NCBI GenBank assembly: GCA_023014365.1
Contig: JAEBUN010000012.1
Span: 1 to 64,000 of the forward strand
DNA: 64,000 nucleotides
Source: Lepiota brunneoincarnata
Taxonomy: Eukaryota; Basidiomycota; Agaricomycetes; Agaricales; Agaricaceae
Direction of reading: 5' to 3'
Part shown: in pieces, positions 54,767 to 64,000 of the stretch
Position numbering within the stretch: the first letter of the stretch is position 1
How the letters are laid out: the number at the start of each line of letters is the position of its first letter
Made by a program: the position numbers and the translations under genes
Notes under the pieces: generated by a model
What the model was told of the DNA's origin: nothing
Databases searched by the model: none
What the model saw: the letters and a program-made list of their open reading frames with translations, nothing else

Positions 54767-55135
54767 TGTTAGGAGTGCCCTGTGACATGCCAGGATGTGC
54801 TATATGCACTCCTGTGGTGAGCAGTGTGCACTTGTCTTATTGTGCTCTAAACAGTCCCACTTGTTTGTTGTTGTGTTTGTGGACTTGTAGATAGGCCTGG
54901 ACGCTTTTGGTAGCTAGTCATGTGATCTAGACATGGACTTGCACCTGTGGACGCTTTTGGGACTTCCAGTCTCTCACAGCTGTCCGCAGGTGAGTAGTTA
55001 GTTCTATCTCCACTCCAGTCTCTCACAGCTGTCCGCAGCTTGTTCCTTTCGTTTCTAGTCATTCCCTTCGCGTAATACACTCGTTCCTTCGCTGTTAGGA
55101 CTCCTTACCAGTCCCCCAACGCTCCTGCTTCAACA
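54767..55135 (+). repeat. Copia-1 array LTR4
   Basis: 369 bp ending TTCAACA, followed by the ATCAA duplication (55136-55140) and the remainder of the LINE-B tail. Confidence 0.95.
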
Positions 55136-55940
55136 ATCAACAATTTATAACGTGGTGCTCGAACGCAGTCCACATGCACTAGCTATGTACAAGGCAACTA
55201 ATACATGGTATAACTACCAATGAAGGTAGGGAAGAGAGTCCCGCTGACTCGAAAGGCTACACTCCTGCCATTTGTTAATCAGAGAAAAACCCATAACCTA
55301 GGGTGAGGTAGAAAGGCTGCCGAACCTTCCAAAATGTTCTACAGTGCCTGTAACAATTAAGCTTATTGTTTTCTATTTCATATTTACTATCTCTCGTATG
55401 TATCTAAACAATATAAATACGGTCGCACTTGTTTGTGGAGAGAGGAGAGGTCTCACCCCCGCTTCCACACGCAAGTCTGCGAGCCATGATCAAGAACGGT
55501 TTCAGAGGGCTATTTAGTGTGCGTCGTTAAGTGTGATCTCTTCGGTCGTCGACCAACCCAGAGACAGAAATAGAGACTAGAGTTCAGAGACCAGAGACCA
55601 GAGACCAGAGACCCAGCGCTTTGAATTGACAGGGATTGTCCTTTCATTGTTGCACCATATGGCTAAGATAACTTCAACGGCTGTTCATTAACCTCTAAAA
55701 ACACTACTCTCTTGAATTTCGCTGTCAGAACGCACCCCCAGAACACCCTAAAAGATGAAACTGTTCTTTATCTATCTCATTCCACTTGTATTAGCTTAAG
55801 CTTATCGAATTGCGGCTAAGCTTAGTGAAAACAAGCCCACTATCTATATTAAAACCTACGAAAGTTTCTACCTTTTCATCTAGAGCCCACCACAAGGGGG
55901 GGTTTTCAGTTGAATTTCACGAGACAAACACCAAAAGACT

Positions 55941-58612
55941 TGGACACTGGCCCGCCTTTCACCTGCAAAGCAGAAAAAGGTTCAAGCAAAGACCGTAAAG
56001 TCACCCAAAACATCCTTTGAGAACAGTCTCAGGAAGGTCGACCCCCCAAAACAGAGAACTACTCGGAATTCCAATCGTCCAGAAGGTTCTGAAGGCCTCA
56101 TCACCACTAGTACCTCTCGAAAGCGAAAAGATCCCGTTAACTCTTTAGCTGTGAACACAGCAAGTGGTTTAGCAGTTGCAGTATCGAGAGAAGTTGCACC
56201 GCCGACCTCTACTGCTTCCAGAATTACTATAAGGCTTCCAGCCTCAGCTTGCAACATAGTGCATATTCTGCACACCGAAAGCTAGGACGGTCAGACCGTT
56301 CCTACGCTAAGCTTAGCGTTTACAAACCAAAACTCGTTTCATACGAACCCTCCTGGTGCCTCTACGGTACCACAGATATCACAGTCAACTCTGACTGTAC
56401 AGACAAACCAAACTACACCGTCTACGACAACTACAGCTAGTAAAATGGGACACGAGTGTATGCCAATTCCCTTTAGCAATAATGCTCCCAGATGGGATGC
56501 ATCAAAACCACAGACATTGAGAAATTATCTCTGGACACTTGAACGGCTCTTCACGATAATGAAGACAACGGACAATGCAGAAAGGATAAATTGGGCAGTG
56601 TCATATGTGGACCAGGATATCCGTGAAGAGTGGATGAGTTTTGCGGAGTTCCCAGCAGGAAGCTGGACAGGCTTCGTAGAGAGATTGAAGAAAGAGTATC
56701 CCAAGACTGTGGTAGCCGAGCAGGGCTCAGTGCAACAATTGAGGGAACTCTGCGCAGAAAGTAGAGGCATTGCGATGAATGAGGAGCAGTACCTCTCCGG
56801 AGGTACATGGCTCCGAGAAATTGGTTCCCGGATGTCCATCGCTGGTATAGCGAGGGCTGCCCGCGCCATACTCGGTCATGCCCCTATTGGGGAGTACCGC
56901 GCTAGATTCCACCCCCAGGAGGATCACTCCTGTCCCTGTGGGTTGCGGCTTGAAACCCGCACCCACATACTCACTTCTTGTCCGAAGTACACGCGACGTG
57001 GCAGCTTACCCCGCAACCTCGATGCCCTTTTGGGCTTTCTGGAACGCAATCCTTCCGCGTTTGCGTTCCTATCCTGGCCCCAAGGGGTGGGATAACTGGG
57101 GAGGGCCTTCGGGTTATTCCCCCCCTGCGGCTTCGGTCACAAAGGACCAGTGGTTATTTGCCCCCCGCCCTCGGGTGGGGTGTAGCGATTTATGGAGAAT
57201 TGACTCCTAACCCCCTTTGGGGGGGGGACCTGTTGGCCCTATCCACCCCTCGTCTGCTGCGCCCTGGTTTCTGTTGGGGTAGCGGACTCTTCACCCACGC
57301 GCACTTCTTTACAGAGTGTGGCCTTTCGAGTCAGCGGGACTCTCTTCCCTACCTTCATTGGTAGTTATACCATGTATTAGTTGCCTTATACATAGCTAGT
57401 GCATGCGGACTGCGTTCGAGCACCGCGTTATAAATTGTTGATTAAAAAAAAAAAAAAAAAATGAATGAGGAGCATAAAGTCTTGGACTTTAAAAGGCGAT
57501 TCATTCTCGAAGCAGAGAAGTGTCTGAAGTTGCTGGCAGTAGTCTCGAACTGAGAACTAGTCAAGTTATTTACAAGTGTACTGGACTCAGTGTTCCAGGA
57601 TGTACTCAATGCGAGATTAGCGATCACCAGGGCACGTAGAACCGCAAGCGATGGGTTGGCACTGACTGCGAAGGATTTACGCAAAGAGGACCCCTATGAT
57701 TGGAGGATCGTCATGGATAAAGCCATCGAAATTTCGATTGGCAAAACACTTATGCAATCCCTTCATCAGGATTTGAGGCCGGTAAGCTTGGCATCAATGA
57801 GCCATCCACCCGCGATGTCCAGAACAGGGACTTATGACCTAGTAGTAAAGCGAGAGCTACAAAGCTTAAAGCAGAAATTTCAGGATGAAGTCTTGCAGAT
57901 GGCAGGTGGTCTCGCTGAGCTTAAGGACCTCATGAATATCCAGGGGCATACCTTAAAATCATACTTAGAGAGCTTGGCAAAAGACGGACATAATCATGCC
58001 AGTTATAATCACACTCAGAGGAATACTGGAAGTGGGTTGGCAGGGTCGCTTTCCGACCACAAGTGTTTCTACTGCTGGTTATTAGGGCATAGTTGGTTAT
58101 TCTGCCTGGACATGGAGGTGGATAAACAAGCTGGCCGAATTAGAGTCGAAGGGAACAAAATATATATGGGAGATGGCTCGAGTATCCCTCGAGGAGAAGG
58201 GCCTATTAAAGAAAAAGTGGCAAAGTACTATGCAACAAAGGGACAACTCTTCATTCAGATACCAGAACTGCCAGAGGTTGAGCCTGAGTTACTGCAAGTG
58301 CCAACGTCAGCAGTGTTTGCACAGAGAGCGTTCCCGAGGTCAGAAAACCAAAGGTCACCAGCGGAAGAAGAAGTCCGCTGTCTGAAGCAGCACATGGAAA
58401 TGTTGGAGACAGCTGCCATCCACGCCGGGAGTGCCCCAAAGGTTAAGCTTATGACCAGGAAGGAGGATAACATCAAAATACAGTCTTTAGCCGAGCAATT
58501 GGCCCAGATACAGGCTAAGCTTAGCAGTTTGATGGATGGTATGCCCTTGGCAAGCCAGTATTTGGACACCAGAAGTGGCGCGAAGACTAGGAACTCGGAG
58601 TCGGGTTTCTAA
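55941..58612 (+). pseudogene. Gypsy-1 gag, broken, with a LINE-B insertion
   Basis: Gag-like frame: a basic Ser/Thr-rich leader, then SNNAPRWDASKPQTLRNYL and the helical capsid-like region (EEWMSFAEF, FVERLKKEYP). After the LINE-B insert come DFKRRFILEAEKCLKLL and LTAKDLRKEDPYDW, then a CCHC knuckle CFYCWLLGHSWLFC (near 58063) followed by MGDGSSIPRGEGP. Lesions are TAG at 56283-56285, the insertion at 56789-57460 and TGA at 57551-57553; the frame closes at 58610. The overall order is that of basidiomycete Ty3/Gypsy gags as remembered. Confidence 0.85.
56789..57460 (+). mobile_element. LINE-B 3' fragment inserted in Gypsy-1 gag
   Basis: 672 bp including poly(A), flanked by a perfect 14-bp duplication ATGAATGAGGAGCA (56775-56788 and 57461-57474). 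It encodes the intact C-terminal end of LINE-B ORF2 (SGGTWLREIGSRMS, GEYRARFHPQEDHSCPCG, ending SWPQGVG) in frame with gag. The open frame 56445-57095 is therefore an accidental gag-LINE fusion. It has one 3' UTR motif instead of two. It is CpG-richer than other LINE-B copies, so relatively young. Confidence 0.93.
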
Positions 58613-59717
58613 AGGGTTTGAGGAAGGAGCCGGCTCTGAAGAAGAAGATCGCCTTTGCTAAAGGACAGACTCCTGAGGACGCATCGGATTCTGAGCGATC
58701 AGAAGAATCAGAAAATGAAGAAATAGGGCAGACAACGGAGAAACCAATGCGTACCGCAGCAGGAGAATTACCATATAAGAATGTGAAACCACTGCGCCCG
58801 GTTGTTGAAGTACCACCGCTGCCTGTCAGAAGGATGGAATCATCCAAGAAGGAGCCTGCGTATAAGCACCAGGCCCCTATAGAGAGGAATGTCAATGTTG
58901 AGGAAGTACTCAGCAGGGTATTGAAGCAAGAAGCCTCAGTATCACATGGAGAACTCTTGGCATTGTCACCTTTATACAGGAACGCTTATAGAGAGCGAAT
59001 TATGAGAAAACGGGTACCCACGAGTCAAAGTTTAATAGCAGGAGTAGGGCCCGGGGACGATGATACAGAAGATATAGAGATTAATAGTGGGCCAGTACAA
59101 GTCATGATAATGGAGCTAGCAGACAGTCCTTGGAAGTATGATACGGTGCTCCGAGAAGGCTTGGCAACCCAAGCCTGGGTAGCTCAGGATCCAATCATGC
59201 AGTACTTGGAGTCACTGCCCCGAAGAGACAGGGGACAGCAAGTGTTTATTGTGAAAGAATGTGAGCTGTTGAGAGTAGTGCCAACTCTAATAAATGGGAT
59301 TCGGTAGGAAGAGGCCTTGCTAGATAGCGGGTCATAGATCATCTCCATGAGTTAGGAAGCGGCAATTGCATGTCAAGTTTCTTGGGACCCAGATACTATG
59401 ATAAATTTGCAGAGTGCAAATAGGCAGGTTGAAAAGACTTGTGGATTGGCAAAGAACGTAGGCTTTACCTGTGGGGGAGTCACAATCTATTTGCAAGTTC
59501 ACATCATTCATAGCCCCGTGTATCGAGTACTCCTGGGATGACCCTTTGATGTAATAATGGCTAGCGAAGTCAGGAATAGCGCCAGTGGCGAGCAAACCTT
59601 GGTTATTACGGACCCAAATACCAGAGAAAGGGCTGTGTTACCAACTTATGCTCGAGGAGAGTGTAATCCTCCTAAGCTTAGGGAAAACAGTCAAAATTTT
59701 CAAGAAACCTCGATGAG
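58613..59717 (+). pseudogene. Gypsy-1 region between gag and RT, with degenerate protease
   Basis: A frame at 58618-59307 encodes an acidic stretch (SDSERSEESENEE) and then VEVPPLPVRR, YKHQAPIERN and VLSRVLKQEASVSHGELLAL, a conserved segment ahead of the protease in this Gypsy lineage. The protease signature LLDSGS follows at about 59317. It is surrounded by stops (TAG at 59305, others at about 59335, 59350 and 59538). No working protease can be made from it. Confidence 0.75.
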
Positions 59718-60979
59718 TTGACTGAGGGACAAGGAGAGGTGGCTTGTATAATAGACTATGATGATGAGAAGGGCCCTGTCATTGCACAAACACTAAGCTT
59801 AGCAAAAGGAAGCTTCTCAGAGGCCAAGCTACAGCTAATGTTCATTGACCAAGTCATACACGATGAGGACTGCCCACAGGAAGATAAAGCAACAGTGTTA
59901 TTGTGCCTAGAGCGCATCGCCAACGCACAGGATACGGAGGGTCAGGGAATAACTGTCTTCAAAACAGAAGAAGATGATGAAGATATGGTACAATGCCTGG
60001 CTGGGAAGAAATATAAACCAGTAGCCTTAAAAGTGAGGCCACTGTTGGGTGATCTACCGGAGAGATTCAGAATAAAACAAGAAATAAAAGGGGATCTACT
60101 GGCAGAAATGCCTGAGCTTAGCGTGCATCCTCCAGAGTTTGTCCCGACAGGCAGATATATGGAGGAGTGTAAGCTTAAGCTGGACGAAGCCCATGTAGGG
60201 GATTTCTTGTGGCCAGAGGAAAGAAAGCTGATGCACCACATCATGATGCTTCAAGAAAAGGCATTCGCCTGGACAGATGAGGAAAAGGGATGTTTTAGGG
60301 AAGATTTCTTCCCACTGATCGAGATACCGACGGTAGAACATACTCCGTGGGTTGAGAAGCCCATTCCGATTCCACCAGCGATCTATGATGAAGTTTGTGC
60401 CATTATAAAGAGAAAAATTAGTGCTGGTGTATATGTATGAGCCGTCAAACTCATTCTATAGATCCAGATGGTTCTGTGTGGTGAAGAAAGATGGGAAAAG
60501 TTTGAGACTGGTACACAGCTTGGAACCGCTGAACAAAGTGACGATAGTGCATTCAGGACTGCCGCCAGCAACGGAAGATTTGGCAATGCACTTCGCAGGC
60601 AGAGCTTGCGGAGGCATTCTGGATCTATATGTTGGCTATGACGAACGACTGTTAGCTGAGTCGTCTCAGGACTTAACAACATTCCAGACACCTTTTGGAG
60701 CGCTACGCTTAGTGACGTTACCCATGGGATGGACCAATTCAGTGCCTATATTTCATGAGGATATAACAGCGATCCTAACCAGTGAGATACCAGAATACAC
60801 AATGCCGTACATAGATGATGTACCTATCAGAGGACCCAAAACTAGATATGAGTTGCCAGATGGCATGGAAGAGACGCTGAAAGAAAACCCAGGGATCCGA
60901 CGATTTGTATGGGAACACATGCAGACGGTCAATAGGATTCTACAGAGGATGAAATACGTAGGAGGAACCTTCTCTGGGC
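59718..60979 (+). pseudogene. Gypsy-1 reverse transcriptase, 5' part, frameshifted and cut
   Basis: Leads into RT with VEHTPWVEKPIPIPPAIYDE and then a frame break at about 60430 (TGA at 60438-60440). RT follows in another frame: RSRWFCVVKKDGKSLRLVHS, LDLYVGYDERLLAESSQDL, TTFQTPFGALRLVTLPMGW, and the catalytic YIDDVP. It ends at 60979 by insertion of a minus-strand LINE-B/N2 chimera shortly after RYVGG-type sequence. The catalytic aspartates are present but the gene is defunct. Confidence 0.88.
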
Positions 60980-62148
60980 TTTTTTTTTTTTTTTTTTTTT
61001 TTTGAAATCAACAATTTATAACGCGGTGCTCGAATGCAGTCTGCGTGCACTAACTACAACAAAGTAACTAGTACATGGTATAACTACCAATAAAGGTAGG
61101 GAAGAGAGTCCCGCTGATTTGAAAGGCTACACTCCATAAAGAAGTGTGCGTGGGCAAAGAGTCTGCTACCCCAACGGAAACCAGGGCACAGCAGACGAGG
61201 GGTGGATAGGGCCAACAGGGTCCCCCCCCCCGAAGGGGGTTAGGAGTCAGTTCTCCGTAAATCCCTACCCCCGCAGACTAAGGCTCTAAGAACTTCAGGT
61301 CTCCGCCCTAACAGGTGTTAGGAGTCAATTCCCCATAAATCGCTACACCCCGCCCTAGGGCAGGGGGGTGAATAACCACCGGTCCCTCGAAACTGAAGCC
61401 GCGAGGGGGGAATAACCCGAAGGCCCTCCCCAGTTATCCCACCCCTTGGGGTCGGGATAGGAACGCAAACGCAGAAGGATTGCATTCCAGAAAGCCCAGG
61501 AGGGCGTCGAGGTCATGGGGTAGCCCGCCATGTCGCGTGTACTTTGGACATGAAGTGAGTATGTGAGTGCGGGTTTCAAGCCGCAACCCACAGGGACAGG
61601 AGTGATCCTCCTGGGGATGGAATCTGGTGTGGTACTCCCCAATAGGGGTGTGACCCATCCAAGGATCCCCTTGTGGGCAAACTCCACGTGATCCCAACAT
61701 GGCCTGCTTGGCGTAAGATGAGTGCTACAGTGCCCGTTACTCCCATGCCAGACTGAGCTTTACTTGCCATAGACACAGGCAGGGGGCCTCCCCTATAGGT
61801 GGTGCGCCCGGGGGCATGGGTTGGCACACTAACAGCCTCCCTAATTGGTGTGGCACTAAAGCCAACGGGCTGGACTTACATGAGGCAGCACAAAAACGTG
61901 GAACACCCCAAACCCGTTGCCCTCCCAACTAGGTAATCCCCAGGGTAGCGGGTCAGCACAGAAGGCCTTCCTAAAGGGTGTACAAGGCGGGCTAAACTCC
62001 GCCACTCAACTTACAGGCTCACGCTAGAACCACTGACATGGTAACAACTCAAACCGATAAACCCAGATCTTACCCGGGATTGATCGACAGCAGATCTTGA
62101 TCTCTCGAGCCAGTTCGCCATTCTCTGAACGAACTGCTACAGCCCAGT
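60980..62148 (-). mobile_element. Chimeric retroelement: N2 module fused to LINE-B 3' end
   Basis: Minus strand. The LINE-B 3' end (60980-61655: poly(T), GAAATCAACAATTTATAACG, UTR with two motifs, ORF2 C-terminus) is joined at 61656 to N2 (61656-62148). The N2 side of the junction is the same position as in the N2-SINE and N2-LINE-A fusions, with GGTCA shared by both partners. N2 is interrupted at 62148 by a Copia-1 LTR, so the 5' end and right-hand target duplication are not visible. Confidence 0.75.
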
Positions 62149-62163
62149 TGTTGAAGCAGGAGC
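62149..62163 (-). repeat. First 15 bp of a Copia-1 LTR
   Basis: TGTTGAAGCAGGAGC is identical to the terminal bases of the minus-strand Copia-1 LTRs (15542 and 20277). It begins abruptly inside N2, where the other N2 copy continues differently (about 13530). It is cut after 15 bp by a LINE-B tail. The rest of this Copia-1 is predicted beyond the right edge of the window. The likely left target duplication is CCAGT (62144-62148). Confidence 0.65.
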
Positions 62164-62572
62164 ATTTTTTTTTTTTTTTTTTTTTTGAAATCAACAATTT
62201 ATAATGCAGTGCTCGAACGCAGTCCACGTGCACTAGCTACATACAAGGCAACTAATACATGGTATAACTACTAGTGAAGGTAGGGAAGAGAGTCCCACTG
62301 ACTCGAAAGACTACACTCCATAAAGAAGTGCGCGTGGGCGAAGAGTCCGCTACCCCAACAGAAACTGGGGTACGGCAGACGAGGGGTGGATAGGGCCAAC
62401 AGGTCCCCCCCCCAAAGGGGGTTAGGAGTCAATTCTCCGTAAATCCCTACACCCCTGCAGACCGAGGCTCTAAGAATGTCAGGTCTCCGCCCCTAAGGGC
62501 AGTTAGGAGTCAGTTCTCCACTAAATTGCTACACCCCGTCCAAAGGCGGAGAGCGAATAACCACCGGTCCCT
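62164..62572 (-). mobile_element. LINE-B copy G, 3' UTR only
   Basis: Poly(T), GAAATCAACAATTTATAATGC, and about 380 bp of LINE-B 3' UTR including two copies of the structured motif. It stops at about 62572, where LINE-A sequence in plus orientation begins at a shared CCGGTCCC. Confidence 0.85.
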
Positions 62573-64000
62573 TCCGGTCCCATATCCGGTCCATAGCCAG
62601 GCTCCCTCCCCGCGAGATGATCAAGGTGAGGGGGCCCGTTGTCGACGCTAACCAGCGTCTTGCTGCCCTTGCTGGGCCCTTCGACGCAGTGGCGCTGGAG
62701 GCCTGGCCAGGGCGTCGTCTCTTGGATGTGTACCCCGAGCGGGTCCGCTTCCACTCCTACGACCGAGGGGCGGAGGATGCCCTTACGGCCCATGTCGCGG
62801 CTCTCGACCGGGTTCTGGCCCGGGTGCAGGCCGATCCGGGGGTTCTGGTGGCGGCGACGGACGCGAGTCTGCCGCCCCGCCGGGTCCACCAGGCGGTGTT
62901 GGCCGCCCAGGTTTTCCAGGGGCTGGACTGCATCTATGCGGTCCGGCTTCCGGGGGGGAAGGTTACAGCTCCCGAGGCCGAGCTTTTCGCCATCCGGCTG
63001 GCGGTGTCCAAGGTAGTTTCTGTCGAGGGCGCCGCTAGTCTCATCTTGTTCACCGACTCAATGGCTTCGGCCAGGCGGGCGGTGGACCCGTCGGTGCACT
63101 CCGCCCAGGGTCATTCCTTGGCAGTCTGTCGCCTTCTCGCCGGGTGGTTCGCCGGGGGTCCGGCCCGCTCGGTTCATTTCTGGGAGGTCCCCTCGCGAGC
63201 GAGGTGGCCTTTCCACACTCAGGTGCACGACTTCGCTCGGTCGTTGCCTCCCGTTGGGGTAGGGGCTCATCCCCGGGCCTCGCTTGACTACCTCCGGAAG
63301 GAGGAAGTACAGTCGTGTCAGGACCACTGGATCGACTTGTTCCAGGATCCTGACCATCACGGGCATGGTTTTCTCCAGCTCGCCAGGGACGATGACCATC
63401 CCCTGCGGCCCACGTATCTCCACGGTGGTGCCTGGATCCCGCACGCTCACTCGGTGTCAGTAATGGCCCGGATGACGCGTGCTATTCTTAACCACGCGCC
63501 GATAGGGGGCTATCGGAGGCACTTTTTCCCACGGGAAGATTATTCCTGTTGCTGCGGGTTTCGGGAGGAAACTCGTGAGCATGTGTTCCGGAGCTGCCCT
63601 AGGCACTCCATGGCGGGGGTCCCGGCTACGGTCGAGGCTCTCATTGCTTTCCTCGAAGCGTCCCCGACCGTGTTCGCGTTCGCTGAGAGGGCCGGGCCCC
63701 CCCCGGGGGGTATCGGCTAGTGGCTCTGCCTGGCGTCCGGTTGGGTCCGGGCCGGGGTGGTGGTTATTCCCCCGCTGTCTTCGGGCAGCGTGTAGGGATT
63801 TACGTGGGAATTGACCCCTAACCCCTTATCGGGGGGGGACCCTGCTCCGGTTTGGTTCCTGCGCCGCGCGCTGGGTGGCAGCCGTCTTCCCGCCTCTGTT
63901 TGTTTGGGGCAGCTTCGTCCTGGGCATGGGGAAACGCATGCCCGCATCCGCGGTCATGCGTTGTATGTACAGATACCCTGTAGTTTACGGCTCGGTCGTT
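62573..64000 (+). mobile_element. LINE-A 3' half, young copy, runs off the window
   Basis: Aligns with LINE-A 28810 to about 30240 at very high identity by eye. It starts inside ORF2 before RNase H, so it is 5'-truncated or rearranged, and it reaches the 3' UTR. The poly(A) lies beyond the window. CpG content is high, as in the full-length copy. Confidence 0.9.
62617..63720 (+). pseudogene. LINE-A ORF2 C-terminal part, open but truncated
   Basis: An uninterrupted 367-residue frame covering the RNase H domain and C-terminal knuckle. It contains AATDASLPPRRVHQAVLAA, EAELFAIRLAVSK, LFTDSMASAR and CCGFREETREHVFRSC, ending GPPPGGIG. It has an Arg codon where the full-length LINE-A has TGA (29313), which shows that the stop is private to that copy. 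There is no RT or endonuclease upstream, so no autonomous function. Confidence 0.88.

Larger units (their letters stand above)
40589..55135 (+). mobile_element. Copia-1 tandem array: three internal regions, four LTRs
   Basis: The arrangement is LTR-internal-LTR-internal-LTR-internal-LTR with an exact period of 4726 bp (LTR 369 bp, internal region 4357 bp). Only the outer ends carry the 5-bp target duplication ATCAA (40584-40588 and 55136-55140); there is none between units. The units are almost identical. The visible differences are two in LTR1, one in the primer-site region of unit 1 and one in RT of unit 3 (53433). All units share the same TAG codon and the same integrase Glu-to-Lys change. 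This is best explained by one integration followed by expansion through unequal LTR recombination. Confidence 0.93.
40559..55265 (-). mobile_element. LINE-B copy E, very short tail, split by the Copia array
   Basis: Poly(T) plus GAAATCAA (40559-40588) continues at 55136-55265 with ATCAACAATTTATAACG and about 125 bp of LINE-B 3' UTR, a severely truncated insertion of about 155 bp. It is flanked by TGCCATT[C/T]GTTAATC (40544-40558 and 55266-55280) in the Gypsy-1 LTR. Copia-1 then inserted within its 3'-terminal motif. Confidence 0.88.
38818..55878 (+). repeat. Gypsy-1 5' LTR, split by nested insertions
   Basis: LTR pieces are 38818-39263, 40356-40558 and 55281-55878, together about 1247 bp. 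They match the solo LTR 1691-2991 from TGATATGCTG to CTACCTTTTCA. The nested elements are SINE S7 and a LINE-B tail, which itself holds the Copia-1 array. The TATA-like ATATAAATA is at about 55408-55416 and the palindrome CACTAAGCTTAGTG at 38997-39010. Confidence 0.88.
38818..60979 (+). mobile_element. Gypsy-1, 5' half of a Ty3/Gypsy element with many nested inserts
   Basis: Plus-strand element consisting of the 5' LTR (38818-55878, split by a SINE and a LINE-B tail carrying the Copia array), leader, gag (about 55941-58612, split by a LINE-B fragment), protease remains, and RT up to 60979, where a chimeric LINE-B/N2 insertion cuts it. The RNase H, integrase and 3' LTR are not in the window. 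Its coding frame is broken many times. Palindromes with the core CTAAGCTTAG recur in LTR and coding sequence. Confidence 0.9.

Noticed and set aside
40589..55135. The array as a pure assembly artefact.
   Set aside because: Not excluded without reads, but unit-specific differences (LTR1, unit 1 primer-site region, 53433 in unit 3) and a single matching pair of target duplications favour a real array.
1..64000. CRISPR array, prokaryotic operon or riboswitch.
   Set aside because: There are no regularly spaced short repeats with unique spacers. All coding sequence is eukaryotic retroelement or Tc1 type.

Overview
No single-copy host gene is recognisable anywhere in these 64 kb. The window is a deeply nested block of transposable elements, best read as a silenced, repeat-rich (heterochromatic) region of a filamentous fungus. 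A basidiomycete of the Agaricomycete type is most likely. The basis is the Ty3/Gypsy reverse transcriptase (motifs DLTTFQTP, LPMGWTN, YIDDVP) and Tad/CR1-like LINEs with an APE endonuclease, RNase H and CCHC knuckles; the assignment rests on remembered family resemblance, not a search. Family names below are local to this report. LINE-A is the GC-rich family whose 3' end is TAAATTGGAGATTT. LINE-B is the more decayed family ending TAAATTGTTGATTTC. SINE-T is a roughly 1.07-kb element with a tRNA-like RNA polymerase III promoter and a LINE-B-like tail. N1 is a 1.76-kb noncoding element with the same kind of tail. N2 is a 1.24-kb 5' module found fused to different 3' ends. Copia-1, Gypsy-1 and Tc1-1 complete the set.

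Layout. 1-3607: LINE-B copy A (minus) with a 1.3-kb Gypsy-1 solo LTR and a 0.5-kb unknown insertion. 3608-6378: the only sequence with no family match here, split by an intact Tc1-like transposon (4279-5884). 6379-8292: two SINE-T copies head to tail. 8293-30746: one LINE-B copy (minus) broken by seven successive insertions: N1 (itself hit by a SINE), an N2-SINE chimera, a SINE, a Copia-1, another SINE, and an internally deleted LINE-A that itself received the only full-length LINE-A (23764-30327). 30747-38817: further SINE, LINE-A, LINE-B and N2 pieces. 38818-60979: a Gypsy-1 copy whose 5' LTR holds a SINE and a short LINE-B tail; that tail holds a tandem array of three Copia-1 units sharing four LTRs (40589-55135). 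60980-64000: an N2-LINE-B chimera, a sliver of another Copia-1 LTR, a LINE-B tail, and a LINE-A fragment running off the window.

How the parts relate. LINE-A, LINE-B, SINE-T and N1 share a 3'-terminal motif next to poly(A), 10-16 bp target duplications and a preference for a G directly after the poly(A). This suggests that one or two LINE machineries mobilise all of them. The N2 chimeras and the internally deleted LINE-A look like products of template switching or RNA-level deletion by that machinery. The Copia array has a single pair of 5-bp target duplications and identical inactivating lesions in all three units, so it grew by DNA recombination after integration. Only the Tc1 transposase and the LINE-A ORF1 are still open reading frames of full expected length; LINE-A ORF2 carries a single nonsense codon.
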